This document shows positions 43,235 through 55,900 of a DNA stretch of 64,000 nt, in pieces. The stretch spans positions 14,503,800 to 14,567,799 of the forward strand of contig OX419345.1 of NCBI GenBank assembly GCA_948470475.1, written 5' to 3'. Each line of letters opens with the position of its first letter. The stretch's first letter is position 1. This DNA comes from Galaxea fascicularis (lineage: Eukaryota > Cnidaria > Anthozoa > Scleractinia > Euphylliidae). Made by a program: the position numbers and the translations under genes. Under the pieces are notes generated by a model, which had not been told where the DNA came from, searched no databases, and saw only the letters and a program-made list of their open reading frames with translations.

Positions 43235-46200
43235 TCAGCTTGGATCCAGCCCCCCGGTAGGCGTGGCATCAGGAGTGTGTCTCTGAAATAACAAATTATC
43301 ATTACTCAAGTTAATTTATTACCATCGATCAATTATTAACTGTTAGTATGGGATATCGCACGACCTTGAGTACAATTCGTGATTAATAGGTCAGCGTTCC
43401 AGATAAGAGGGAGATCTTGGGTCAAAAACCTTTCAAGGTCAGCTAAATGACCGGGCAAATTAATCGAAACTTTACAGTGATTTGGAGGGAGCAGAGGAAA
43501 TTTGACCCGTTGGAATTCCTTGTTGACACCCTGCCTTAAAAACTGCCCAGATAGGTACGAGTGTTTTTCTCGTGCACTTCAAAACTAAATCCCCAACAGT
43601 TAAAATTTGGGCCTGTGGGGGAGTCCAACCCTGAATTTTTTATTTTCACTTCTGCGCGGATCACTTACATTTAAATTCCTTAATCCACAGTTCAAATATA
43701 TGATTTCATATATTCGCGTTCATCCTTAAACGGTCTATTACCAACACACAAAATGACGAGCTCCCAGTTGCTCCAAATAGTATCCATTGGCAACTTTTCC
43801 GGCTGTGATACCATCAGTCTTAACATCACAGCCCAAAAAGTTGCCAATGGATACTATTTGCGTTCCCCTTGACAACAACGTGGTTTCAACGGCAAAACTT
43901 GGGTGCCAAACTTCTCTCGGTCCAAACTCAACCGATAACCGCAGTAAAGTTGTGCGATTTGTTATTTTAGTTCGCTCAACAAAACCAAAAATTGCATGAG
44001 GTCGCTCAATTTGAAATTTACTGGCACTCCACTTGGTAAGTCTCTCTTCGTTCAAATTTTCCCCAGTTGGCTTAGCTAACAGGCTGTTGCCATAGAAACT
44101 TAATAAGTAGTCCTACGGAGTACAATTTGGGATTAGTAGTACTGTTCTCGACCAATCAGAATTGATTAATGTTGAGTACACTATAATTACATGAACCATT
44201 GACTTGTACGAACATGTTGAAAGCAAACAACACTGATTAAATTTCGTGCCATAAATCAAGACATTCATTATTAACACTGAAGAGGGTTAGGCAAGAAATA
44301 GGGAAAGGGTATATCCTATAACTGAGAAATACAGAGGTCAGATGTTTAATTTTGTCATGTTACAGGAACTTTAGCAGGGTGAAAACTATTTTCACCCTCT
44401 AACTCCCAAGATGTGATCATTAATTCTTCTTTCTGGCAGCTATAGTTTCTTGTGCATTAGTTAACAGAATTTGGGATTATATCAAGGTAACAACCTCTGG
44501 CTGATAAGTTTGTCTATTCTCAACACCTGACTGCTGGACAATGTATTTATATTATAAAGAGAAGTTACATTCTGATCATTTCTGGGAGTTAAAGGGTTAT
44601 CTTAGGCAATGTGTGTCTATACATCTGCTGGTCATGGAGAAAGATCGTTTGATTTATTTTTAGCAGCATTCATGGTTTGATGATTGATATCAATGAACAA
44701 GAACTTACTGATTCTGAAAAATACCACCGGAAAATACATGTATCACCCGATAACGTTTGTTTATTAGTGACAACCGCACACCTAAACTGACAGACATATC
44801 AAACAGTACTGTACAAAAGCAACCTGCTGCTCTTTAGCTTTCAATTGAGTGATCATACGTGATAGATAGTTGGATTTCTTCACCAGTACTGAAAATGTAA
44901 ACACCATCTTGTCTAGCACTGTGTCCTTGCTCAACCAGTTCAAAACTTCTTTACCTTTTTCTTTTTCTTCTCCTTTTTTTTCTTCTTCCTTTCGCCGTCA
45001 TCATGTTTTTTCTAAAACCAAAAAAATAGTAATTAATCTAGGTAAATAATTTATTAATGCTAGCATACAATGTATACAATAGAAATATAAGCAATGCACA
45101 ATATCTAAAAATTGCAAAATCCAAAATCCCCCATAACATTGTAATAATTCATTTTATGGCTCACTCTCAAGACCAACCTGTTTTTTGTGTTTCTTGGAAT
45201 CATGGCCAGTTTCAGTTTTTTCTGCAGAGAAAAAGACAAGCAGAAACAGTTACATAGAAAACACTGAAAATTGGCATGCAAGAACTTAAAGTTGGTATTC
45301 TCTTTGTTAATAGTAACTTACATCGATAAGAAACAAGATAAAAAACTGATGGCATTACTGATGACCTCTGTCATTAGACGCAAGACTGATAAGCATGAAA
45401 TTCCTCCTTAGAATATCAGCGATTGGTCACGAGAATTAAGATCACACAAGATGAATTTGCTTGGTATTTCAACAACTTCTTCCCACTACTTCTACAGAAA
45501 ATACACAGGGGAAGCTAATGAGAATTTAAAATTTTGAACTTAGGTTTTAGCGGGTTATAAGACAGCTCTTACTAGCATGATCGGTCAAACTTATAAACGT
45601 ATAGAAATAAGTAGAATGATAGGGATTTGTAGTACACTGTAACCCTATGGTTAAAAAGGCCTACATGTAAGTAAGATGAACCAAATTATACCAACTTATG
45701 CAAGAGGAAACCAAACATAACACTGATTTAGAAATAAATAACCAGCTGTACCTGTGGAAGAGGATGCCAGCTTATCTTGCTCAAGTGTGCGAGTTCCCTG
45801 ACCGACTGCTTCTCCTCCATCTTTATTCCGTTCACTGTCCTGACCTTTGTGCTTCTTGTGCCTGTGTTTCTTTTTCACTGGATTCTGACTCATAAAGCGG
45901 AACTGCTCAGGAATCTGTATTAACCAAGCCAAAACAATGATGCTATCCTTAAATAAGATTCTCACATTTAACCCAGTTATTACAGTCAAAATAAAAACAA
46001 TGGTTAACAAGATATTCAGCAGAAGACATAATTAAAATGGATAAGGGGCCAGGAGTGTATTCATGTCTAGCTGTCATAAAAATTTGATACAGTTTTTATC
46101 TCACTGTTTTGTGCAGTAAACATCCAGTAACACAAATTATAATCCATTACTACACCCCTGTATGATAAGTGACTTGCTTAAGTCTGATCGTCAAGCCTCC

Positions 46201-49200
46201 TTCGCAGTTCTTCTTGTTGCTTGTTTTACACAATGAAAACTATGAATGTGGCAAGATACCCAGAGAGCAAATGATCCTCTGAAGAAGTGTTAAGAGGGTT
46301 TCAGCAAAACAGGAAGGAGTCATCAGCAAAGTTGAGTGAATTGTTTATCACCAGTACATTGTAAAAAGAGTAAAAATATTATTGACCTGATTGATGGAAA
46401 AAAATCCCAATGTTATTGGTCACTGGTTTGCTTAAGCTGTGATTTTATTGCCTTAAATGTACAGGTACGTTTGCCTTAGCATTGCTGCTTCAGTTTCATA
46501 GTTTTGTAGACCGCCATTTTTAACCCAAAGGTTATTTCAGGCAACCAGTTTCATTGTTTTCATAGCTTTCAATATCTGTTTTATTTGTAATTTGGTTTGG
46601 GTAAATAACAGTAATAATAAAGATTGCTGTTGTTATTGTTGTACTAAGTCTTTTGTGGCCATTTTATTTTGACATTTTGCACCAGTGCAGCAGTCAATCA
46701 AAAGCATAAAAATATCCTGGACCTAACACAGCTGTTTAGTGCACAACTTGTAATCTTACCGGACCAGGGTTTAAACGAAATCCAGACAAGGAATGACCGG
46801 TTAAAGGCAGAAGCTCTTTCCCACCAATAGGTGGCTTGTCAACCACAGATCTGAGACTAAAAACAGACAACAGAAACAACCGACATCAATAATATTCTCT
46901 TTCATTATTTCTGTCAAAACTGACACAGGACAAAATTTTTTTAGAGTGATCTCTAAAAGTAGACATTTTAAAATCTCTCCAAGCATACTCTCCATTGCTA
47001 AGTGGTAATTTATGGTCAAAACTAAAGAGAATTAGAAAAATTTTGGTAGAGTTTATCTAGACCAAGAAGGTCAAAGATATTTTTGCAAGTTAGAAAGATT
47101 TCTGAGAGTATCTTACCTGTTTTCTGGTCCTCCAAGTTCATCTATCACACCTAAGTATCATGGAGAAGTTGTGTTAGATCCTACCACTAAATATTTCAAA
47201 CACTCAGTTTTATCTATGGTTGCAATCCAGCAAAAGCCCTTTAGCTCATAATTTCTCAATATAGAGGAACATGTACAGTGGTGTAATACACTTTCAGTTG
47301 ATCATCCTATCAATCAGAATATCACAGGACTGCTCCTTGCAGGTTAGGTTGGTTTCTTTATTGTTCTCCATTCCCTAGACAATTAACTCCACATTGTCCA
47401 GTATAATTATCTTCACTTGTGGGTATATAAGGACTTTGATCCATGTCTTTAAATTTAACAAAATAATAGACTCAGTTTAGCAGTGTGTGTGTACTCTGAT
47501 GATACATGGATGACATCAAAACATGTTAAGAAACAAAGAAAAACCCTATGAGCCACAGTTGAGTAGCATGACTAATATTCAGGTACAATACACAAGCACT
47601 GAAAAATGGAATCTCCAAGGTTACACTGTATAAAGCACAATACAACATCTATTTCAAGATGTGATGGGATGCAGAGACAAGACAGTCCTGGACCTGTTGT
47701 ATTTCAACCAAATGACCAATTTATTGCTTGATTAAGTCAGCGTCGCCAGTACAGCCCATAATAGAACTAGGACTGGCCAGATGTAATAATAACAATCTGC
47801 ATTCCTACTGAAGAATAATTTCTAACTTCTTATTGTTTCCAATAAACACAAATTGCTCCCCAGTGTGCGGTTCCAGAGAATTAATTATACTCATCCTACA
47901 TACCACTCCTTCCCTCCCTTTTACAGGAACAGGGGGTGCCAAAAGCCAAAATTTTTAAAGATAATGGGAGGGGTTAAGGTTGAAACAAAATCCACTGATG
48001 GAAGGGCATGGACATTCAACATATTCACATGTCTCTTGTTCAGCTAAACAGGAAGACATAATTGTTCATTCTAGCATGTCACTTCCTTGCAATGTTTTCC
48101 CAAGCCTTCAGTGTTTGCATGCCACATTGTATATTCTCTTAAGTGGACGTGAGTAGAATAAAGTGGATACTGAAGACCATTTCACTTCTAATCATAGCTA
48201 CACAAAGAACAAAATTCTTAAATCTAATTTGTTATCACCAGCTATAAGAGCATTAATTGTGAAGTAACACATCATGTACACATGTACATCATGTTGCCCA
48301 AGTAATTAAACAGTATATGCGTCATTGTGTGCAGTGTAGGACAGTTGCATTTGAATGGATTCTATGTTATTTATGAATTTCAGAGAGTCTGTCTTTTTAT
48401 CAATATAAGAAGCTTGTTTAACAAACTTTCTATTCCTGCTGTGCAGTCAAATGATTAATTTTGTCTATCATAATGATAACAGATGGAATTGGACTTAACT
48501 CAGTCACCATTATATAAAAAATAACATCTTGCCTAATAAGTAGACTTTCTGAAGGGACTTCAGAATTCGTTTCTGGAATTGTTGCTTAGCAAGCACATTT
48601 ATGATTGAACATTTCTTAGGGTGAATAAAAATAAATAGGCTCTTCTCTGTGTCTGTAAACAAAATGGGGGCACTACTTGAAAGACGATTCACTATTTACG
48701 TGCAATATTCAGTTGTGGTTTACTCTGCATCTAATAAGACAAGAGGAGGAGGAGGGGACAAAAATGAAATGATCATAATAATACTGTTATCACCTACCGA
48801 TGGAAAACCATTACAGAAAATGAAAAAATGACAATTACAGAAACGTTATAAACAATACATATAATGTCAGTTATGAACAAGGCACAGTGAAATTGTTTCA
48901 CAATCCACAGTAATGCCACGGGTAACAATCGCATTAACAAGCTTACGATGATTGATGGTGGTGTAGCGCATGCATACAAGACATATCTACTTTAGTGGAG
49001 TAGTGAAACGGTTTACACATTATGTATGATACGGAAATTAACGTGGGAGCCTTACCAGGTAAATGTGGCAAAAACGAGCTCAAACTTTCCTTGATTTTCT
49101 TGCTCTTTTGATACGTTTGGTCAAAGCCATGTTTTACAAGAAGGTTGCCATTGGATTCTGACGGGGTTGCTGTGAGAAATGAAATATGAACAAGGCCATC

Positions 49201-49516
49201 AACGAGAGCGACTTAGTGAGAAATAAGTCATCGCAAACGAAGACAACACGTTAATTAATATCAACTTACGAGCGTCGTCACGTAAAAGATAAAACGGACA
49301 AGTTTGTGTTGAAGGAGTAGGGGTTGAGGATGTGGAAACCATTGTCGTTCTGAAGTTAACATTCGCGTCTAGGACTTCCCCATAACTCAAGAAAGAAGAA
49401 GTTACGTTTAAAATTGCGCTCGCTTGCGAGGTATCGCTCGCATTATTGACAGCGAGACTTTGAAAGGGACCCTGTCGCGCTGAAACTAGATTTTGTTGGC
49501 GTGAAAGGCTTTCCAT
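43235..49516 (-). CDS. MED19: Mediator complex subunit MED19, 8 coding exons
   Basis: Exons in transcription order: 49516-49270, 49169-49056, 47150-47117, 46856-46760, 45914-45752, 45221-45178, 45011-44955, 43282-43235. All phases agree: 267 aa (human MED19 has 244). MED19 is a nuclear head/middle-module subunit of Mediator that contacts transcription factors and RNA polymerase II. A Ser/Thr-rich N-terminus of about 72 residues is followed by TCPFYLLRDD, then IKESLSSFLPHLPG, VIDELGGPEN, SLRSVVDKPPI, LSGFRLNPGP and IPEQFRFM, in the family order. A lysine/histidine-rich tail (KKKHRHKKHK, about 177-186, and a [11 protein letters not shown] run, about 242-252) ends in RHTPDATPTGGLDPS, like the human RHSPDHPG end. 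Exon 3 is only 34 bp. The ATG is the first in frame. It is head-to-head with the septin gene. Confidence 0.95.
43774..43860 (-). ncRNA. Near-perfect hairpin in the last MED19 intron; candidate miRNA precursor
   Basis: Two 36-nt arms (43774-43809 and 43825-43860) are exact complements except for a 2-nt mismatch, around a 15-nt loop. The outer parts are CAAATAGTATCCATTGGC and its complement; the inner parts are GGCTGTGAT and ATCACAGCC. The flanks do not pair. It lies in the MED19 intron 43283-44954, so it could be made from the MED19 transcript. Cnidarian miRNA precursors are known to be small hairpins with near-perfect pairing. A hairpin transposon or a chance inverted duplication are alternatives; there is no expression evidence. 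Confidence 0.4.
44393..44598. mobile_element. MITE with CCTCTAACTCCC / GGGAGTTAAAGGGTT ends
   Basis: Left CACCCTCTAACTCCCA and right TGGGAGTTAAAGGGTT are roughly complementary. The body shares TCTGGCTGATAAGTTTGTCT, CTGGACAATGTATT and TATTATAAAGAGAAGTT with the element at 62669. It lies in the last MED19 intron. Confidence 0.8.
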
Positions 49517-49913
49517 TCGATTCTGAACGCCGCCATTAGAGAGTGATTACCCCTGAGGCGTTGCGAGCGCTTTTACATCAACAACGCGCGCGTGTTTGCG
49601 TGACACCGGAGACATGCGTGTGGTTCGAGCTAATATTATTTGATTCTTTCCGCGTCGAAACATATTATATAATAAGGTGTGTACGTTATGACGTTTACAG
49701 AATGTAAGGGATAATTTCTGTCAAATTTCTGTCATGTTTGGGGTATGTCGTGATCCTCTGGCTCTTCACCCCAGGAAGGAAATACTGGAGAAGTCTGGAT
49801 CCGACATGACTTGAATATACCACCGCGATGGTTAGATAATGTATTCAAACGCTATCCGCCTTTTCGTGCTTTGCAGGTCTCAACTCTTGGTTATTCTATA
49901 ATTTTTAGAAACC
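49517..49913. promoter_or_regulatory. Probable bidirectional promoter between MED19 and the septin gene
   Basis: Only 397 bp separate the two divergent start codons. The MED19-proximal part has GCGCGCGTG and other CpG-rich sequence. TATTATATAATAA lies near 49664-49676, then TTATGACGTTTAC (CRE half-site-like) near 49687-49699. TTTTTAG directly before the septin start context (49903-49909) could be a splice acceptor, so part of this stretch may be a 5' UTR intron. Confidence 0.55.
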
Positions 49914-52900
49914 ATGAGTATAAGTAGTAGGACATCCCGAGGAAGCAAGAGTGGTAATGCGCCCGAAGCTGTAAAAGGTATTTTTGTTAGTGCTCTGTCA
50001 AACTCGATTTATGCGACTTGATTTTCAAGAGATACGGCGCCCCAAAGTTGGCAACCGGTTAGCTTAACCTCTCGAAGTTTCAAATTGATTTAGGAACTAA
50101 CTGTTGTTTTATTTACCTTATGCAACTGCTGAATTTGTGTTCGACGTAAGCCTCGCCAAAAGAAGCGGTAAGTGTGGTGTGGTGTTTTAACGCCAAATGG
50201 AAAATAACTTGACTTCAATTCATGCTAATGATAAAACATGAGAGAGATTTTGCGCACAGTGTGGCTTGACATGGTCAATAAATTTAGCTTAAATACCCCA
50301 CCCTTTTGCTCACTCTTTTCAAATTACGACAAGCCAATTAATAGTTTACTGTGTGTTACAAGTACTTGGAAAACAAAAGCTCGAATCTGCATGTAAGCTT
50401 AAAGCTAAATAAACGCAGTTCCAGTCAACTTTTGCACGAATTTTTCAATGTAAACTGATAATTTTCTCGTGTCAGTCATCGGGGCTAAGATTTAAACAGC
50501 TGTAAAATTCAGCTGTGATAAGATTTGTTGATCATTCTTTGCTATATTTGGAGACGCGTTTCAAAAATATCGCAGAGATCTGCCTTTCTCGAATCATTGG
50601 GAAGTGATACTTGTACATTTCAGGTAATTTAATTGTTTATTGCTGGGCGTCGGAATTCAATAACATCCTTAAAAGGCCCAGAGTATGTGTTTGCGGTTTA
50701 GTTATAATCGTGTCTGAGACCATGTAAAAGCATTTTATTATCCGATGTCACGCATCTTATAGCTGAGGTGCATCTTTCAAAATTTAGCACTGGGTTAGAC
50801 ATATAATTAACTGGCTAATCATTGTTGCTAATTGTGTTATTGTAGTAAGTGAAAAGCCCAGTACAAGTAAAAGATATCCAGCTGGGTGTAAAATGTGCAC
50901 CCAGCTTTGACAAGAAACAATTAATTTATTCTTTGTTGTGGCTCATTTTTCTTGGCCACCAAACACTCTTTTCAAAAATATGTCTGCCTCTATTACTTCA
51001 TTCAAAATATTTGGGCAACCTTCAAAATTAAAATGTATGAGTAAAGCTGTTTTTTTTTTATTCTGAAAAAAATTCCTTTCCCCACCTCTGAACTTAATTT
51101 CATTTGCCACTGTGTTTCATTCCATCAGGGGTTTCAGTAGTTGACAGGTGTTGGGAATGATTTTCACACAGCCCCATTCATCAATTATACATGCATCACT
51201 GTCATTCTAACCCTGTTCCAAAAGCGAATACAGTTTGACTCACAAAATGCATGTACGTACAATTCAGGGTTGTAGCTAAGAAATTACTCAGCCGGTTTAG
51301 GTAGCAGTTGAGCCAGCTAAAGCCAACATGGGGGTGGGTGACTGTGTTCGCCAGCCAAAATCCAGCCAGCAATTACCTCTTTCTCAGCCGGTGAATTTTG
51401 CCGGCAGCCGGCACTTAGTGACAACCCTGATAATTAATGTATGGGGCTGTGTGGAAATCTTGCCCAGGTGTTGTATTAACGGTCCTTAAATGACAACTCC
51501 GTGAAGGACAATAATATTGTACAGTGTTAATTCTTTGTGCAATAATCCACTAAGCTATGTGACTGATCAGTATCTACATTCTTTTCACTGGTCACACATA
51601 TTCTTTTTAATACCAGCTGGAAGAATTTGGTGATCATTTCCTGTTTTCTGCTAGCCTGAGTGGCAGACGTAAAAGGGGAGGGGGTCGAGAAAACAAGAGA
51701 AAAATGGCAGGGGGCTGGGAAGGAAAAGGGAAAAGGAACAGCTGAATGCAGAACCCCACTTTCTGATTTCTGTGTTTGCCGGCGGATGCAAAATTCTGAT
51801 TGGTTAATTTTGACAGTAGTCAAAACAACCTTGGTATCACTAGCTCTTGTTTACTGAGCTGATTTGAACTTGGTCGTTGAAGTTGAAACAAGAAGTGGCA
51901 GTTGGAGCTCCTCTAGATGCTAGAGATGTTTTTAAAGCTATTTGATTTTACCCACGCTATACAGTAAAAGCCTCATTTACCAAATGTTGGTTCGCGTCAA
52001 GGAATTTGCATATTTGTAGTAAGGTATTTAGTCAATCTATCAAACGATTCTTGAACTACAACTTCACCAATAGGATATAATTTGTTAGCTGTGTGTCTGT
52101 TTTCACAAAAATATATTCAATATTACAGAAGCAAGTCAGAATATTGTCATCTTGGCTTGATGTGTTTTGCCCACAGCAAGTAATGTCTCCGGTGATTCAA
52201 CTCCGTACTGATGAATTGTTTATCGATATTCCCGAAATCAAGGACTTGCATGAATTTCCCAGACTCATTTTGGTAAATTTTAATTTTGTTTTATTAAAGA
52301 GTCAATTTCGTAGTAACATTCTGCTAAAATCAGGCCAGGACCTTGCTTTTTCTCTGACAACAAAAATTTAAAAATATTCTCAAATGACAACTGCTTCCCA
52401 TAGACATGAAATCTGCACGTTTTGTTTTGCTCCCTGTCTTCATTTGGCTTTCTCCTTCATTGGAGTTATAATACCAAAATAATTCTGTTTTACTCAGTTG
52501 TTTTGTTCATCATACGTATACTACGTTGTGAACAAACCAGTGCTACAATAATGGTTTTTAAAATCTTAGGCCTTCACAGCATGACTTCAGCCAAGCGGAA
52601 AAGCATACGCCTGTATTGACAATTAGCCTGATTGAATTACCCGGAAACTGGTGGGTGGGAATTCAAACAATGGGGTTTTGCATGCAGGCATTCCTTTTTG
52701 CTTCACCTCTCCAGCCTCCCACCATTTTTCTCTCGTTTTCTTGCTCCCCATCCCCTCCCCTTTTACGCCTGCCATGCAGGCTAGTTTTCTGCAATGCTCA
52801 AAGGGTTATATCATAAGAAGAGAATTGAGCTGTTGCATTGGTCACTGTTGCTATCCAAATATGGGGTTGACATAAAAAATGGTCAAATTTCATATTAAGC

Positions 52901-55900
52901 AAATGAAAAAATTCAGACCTTTATAATAATTATAAAGGTTTGAATTTTTTCATCACAGGGCTGTCACAAAGAGCCAGGAGACAGGGATTGTCCCCATAAA
53001 TAAATCATTCAGATCTGGAAATGAAAAGCAAAAAACCCCCATTACAAAAGTCCTCCCAATTTCATTACACCAAGGTCATATAAGGGACCTCTGTTTCCCC
53101 AGGCTCTTGGCACTTCTTTAAATTGGCATGACCACTATGATTACTATCACTGCACAAATTCAATATTCACAATCGCTCTTTCTCTGTATAGGAACCTGGT
53201 TATGTTGGCTTTGCTAACCTTCCTAACCAAGTACACAGGAAATCTGTGAAGAAAGGATTTGAGTTTACACTTATGGTTGTTGGTAAGTATAATTTTATAC
53301 GTTTTCAGTCTGAGTTATAATAATAATAATAATAATATAATGTAACAATAATCTGGAATTTATATTGTGCAGTTTCCATGACAAGATGATCAGCTGTGTG
53401 TTACAACAACAGATAGAATAAGACAAATAATGAATACCTAACTAAGGATAAAAGGCCTTTAGTTGTTAAATGTTGTCTAATGCCCATGCCAAGTGCCATA
53501 TACTATAGGTAAAAGTGTTTTTAATTAAGAAAACCTCTCCCAAGAAAATATCGGTGTCTGCTCATGCTGGAAATACAGTCCAGTTAACATCACTTATGTT
53601 TTATATTAATTAATGTAACTTGTTTTCCATCAGCTTGCAGCTTACCTTTTGGTTACAACAAAATAATTTATCTAACTTATTATATACAAAGTACACACTT
53701 TGGGACCATATAAACACTTTTCTGTTTCGAAACTTTTGCGTTCATTTCAGTTTGTTTGGAAATGGAATTCTCTGAATATGGGCTAGGCTTATAGCCAAGT
53801 ATTTTCAATTTACGTGTTTTAAAAACCTTCCAGATAAAAAGAGACAGAAGTTTAGGGTCTCGGCTTATAGCCAAGATCGGCTTATAGACGAATAAATATG
53901 GTACATGCATTTATGTTATTCATCATTTTACCCTCTCTAGGTGAATCTGGTTTGGGAAAGTCGACTCTTGTGGACAGCTTGTTTCTTACAGACTTGTATG
54001 ACGACACAGCAATTCCCAGAGCAGTTGGTTGGTATTAGCTCAATGAAAAAGGCCTCTGAGCCCTATAAGTAATAGTATTTTGTGAAGGTGCTGAAAGGGT
54101 GGGGGGGAAGATGCCACTGCTGCTGTGGTCCATGATCCTAACAAGATGTGACAACTCTAACAAGGTCTTTTTTGGGGAGAAAAAAAATTCTTCCAGGAAT
54201 CCATAGATTTTGCTGGAAACTGGGAGACTAAGGAATTTTTCTGGGAAATGTGAGATATAGTTCTGGGATATTGCAGAAAAAAGGCAAAGTTCAACATTTT
54301 GTCACCAAAAAAATCGGGAGGATCTTCCAACCGTCCGGGAGGACTCATGCACAGTTACTGTACACATGGTGATCTTTATATCCCAGGGCCCGGTTGTTCG
54401 AAAGACGATTAACATTAATCTAAGATTAAAATTAATCAAGGAGCTTAATTCTCTTTCCCCAAACGTTGTTCATTGGGCAATTCCAGAAAATATCCATACC
54501 CAACCACAGACGGCTTCCATGTTTTAATCCCCCCCTTGCCTTTGGAAATTCCAGAATGCATTTCCCCCCCCCCCATGCCCTCAGAATTCCATAATCGTGA
54601 ACCCCCCCCTACCCTTCGGAATTTCCGGGGTTTTTTTGGAGGTACATTTTCGACTTGGCAACATTTATGAACAAACGAACATGAATTTATGCCTCCCCAA
54701 GGTTGTGATCTAGCGGCGCCAGGCGACAAGCTTTACTCTTCAGCGACAAGAAAAACCTACCACATGTGGCAAGGCTGTGCAACCTTTTTTTTAAGTCTAA
54801 ATTTGGCTATAAAAAAACACCACTTACGGTAATTTTCCTCCTCTTTGTTTTCTTGTGTTGTTTTGACGTTCACAAAGCAAAATAGCTCAAAAGACTGTTA
54901 AAATCTTTCAGTTGATTGCCATCCGGCGGTCCAAATGCTTAATTATCTGACAGGCGTTCCTTGGAAGTGAGGGACAAATACGAGTTTTTTGCTGTTTATC
55001 GGGCGGGAGATGGGAGTATCAAGAAATTTGCAAGCAGTAAGTAAGGTACATTTTCAGATTTTATTCACTTGACAAGATTAGGGGAAGTCAATCCTGAAAA
55101 ACAAAAAGCGAAACAAATTTCATCCAAAAGTTAAAAACTGCAACCAAAGTTTACGCTAATCCTGGATTAGGTTAATCGGCTTTCGAACAACTGGACCCTG
55201 GTGAGTTACTCATGCGTCAGTGCTAACACAATGTCACTTTTTTGGTTTTGCTTTGGAAATGACATGTACTGTACAGCTGGTGTCCTCTTGATCAGCTTGA
55301 ATCAAAAACAAATCAATTCTCATTTAACATTTGGATATACATACAATGGCTGGGGGAGTGCAGAGGTCTGGTTGCTACCTCTCTCGACATTGTAGTGAAT
55401 ATGTTAGAAGCTTTAACTTTTGGGGAGCAAGGCTATTAATATTACTCTTCATTTTTTCTCTCTGGCACATTATGGTGGGGGTGGGAGAGCTGTAAATCAC
55501 TTGTCATGATGTACAGTGTATATGTGGTGATTAAGACAAGAAGCATTGAAGCAATGAACTCTGTTAAATACAGGAGATCCTCAGTTATGCCCCATTCAGT
55601 GACACTTCCTTATAAGTGTTAGGAGTAAGTAGGAAGTGGGGTCCTGGCCACTCTTTCCCAGAGTGGTACCCTCTGAGGGATTACTTCCCTTTCTTTAGTG
55701 GTGGTAAAATCCAAGACTCACCGAGATGCCGAGCCCCTTGTTAAAAGGCCAAGACTGAGACCAAACAGGCGAGACTTCAAGACCGAAATAAATGCACTAT
55801 AAATGAGACTTTGAAACTCTTTGCAAATGCTGTTGAGATTTTGAGATAGCATGAAAAGTTTATGAGACCCAAGATTTTAGAGGTACCATTCATCGTCCCT

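Noticed and set aside
43738..44055. 105-codon minus-strand frame in the last MED19 intron
   Set aside because: Overlaps the intronic hairpin, shows no family match, and is not needed for a correct MED19 C-terminus.
54445..54729. 94-codon minus-strand Gly-rich frame
   Set aside because: Produced by C-rich runs inside an insertion within a MITE; no conservation seen.
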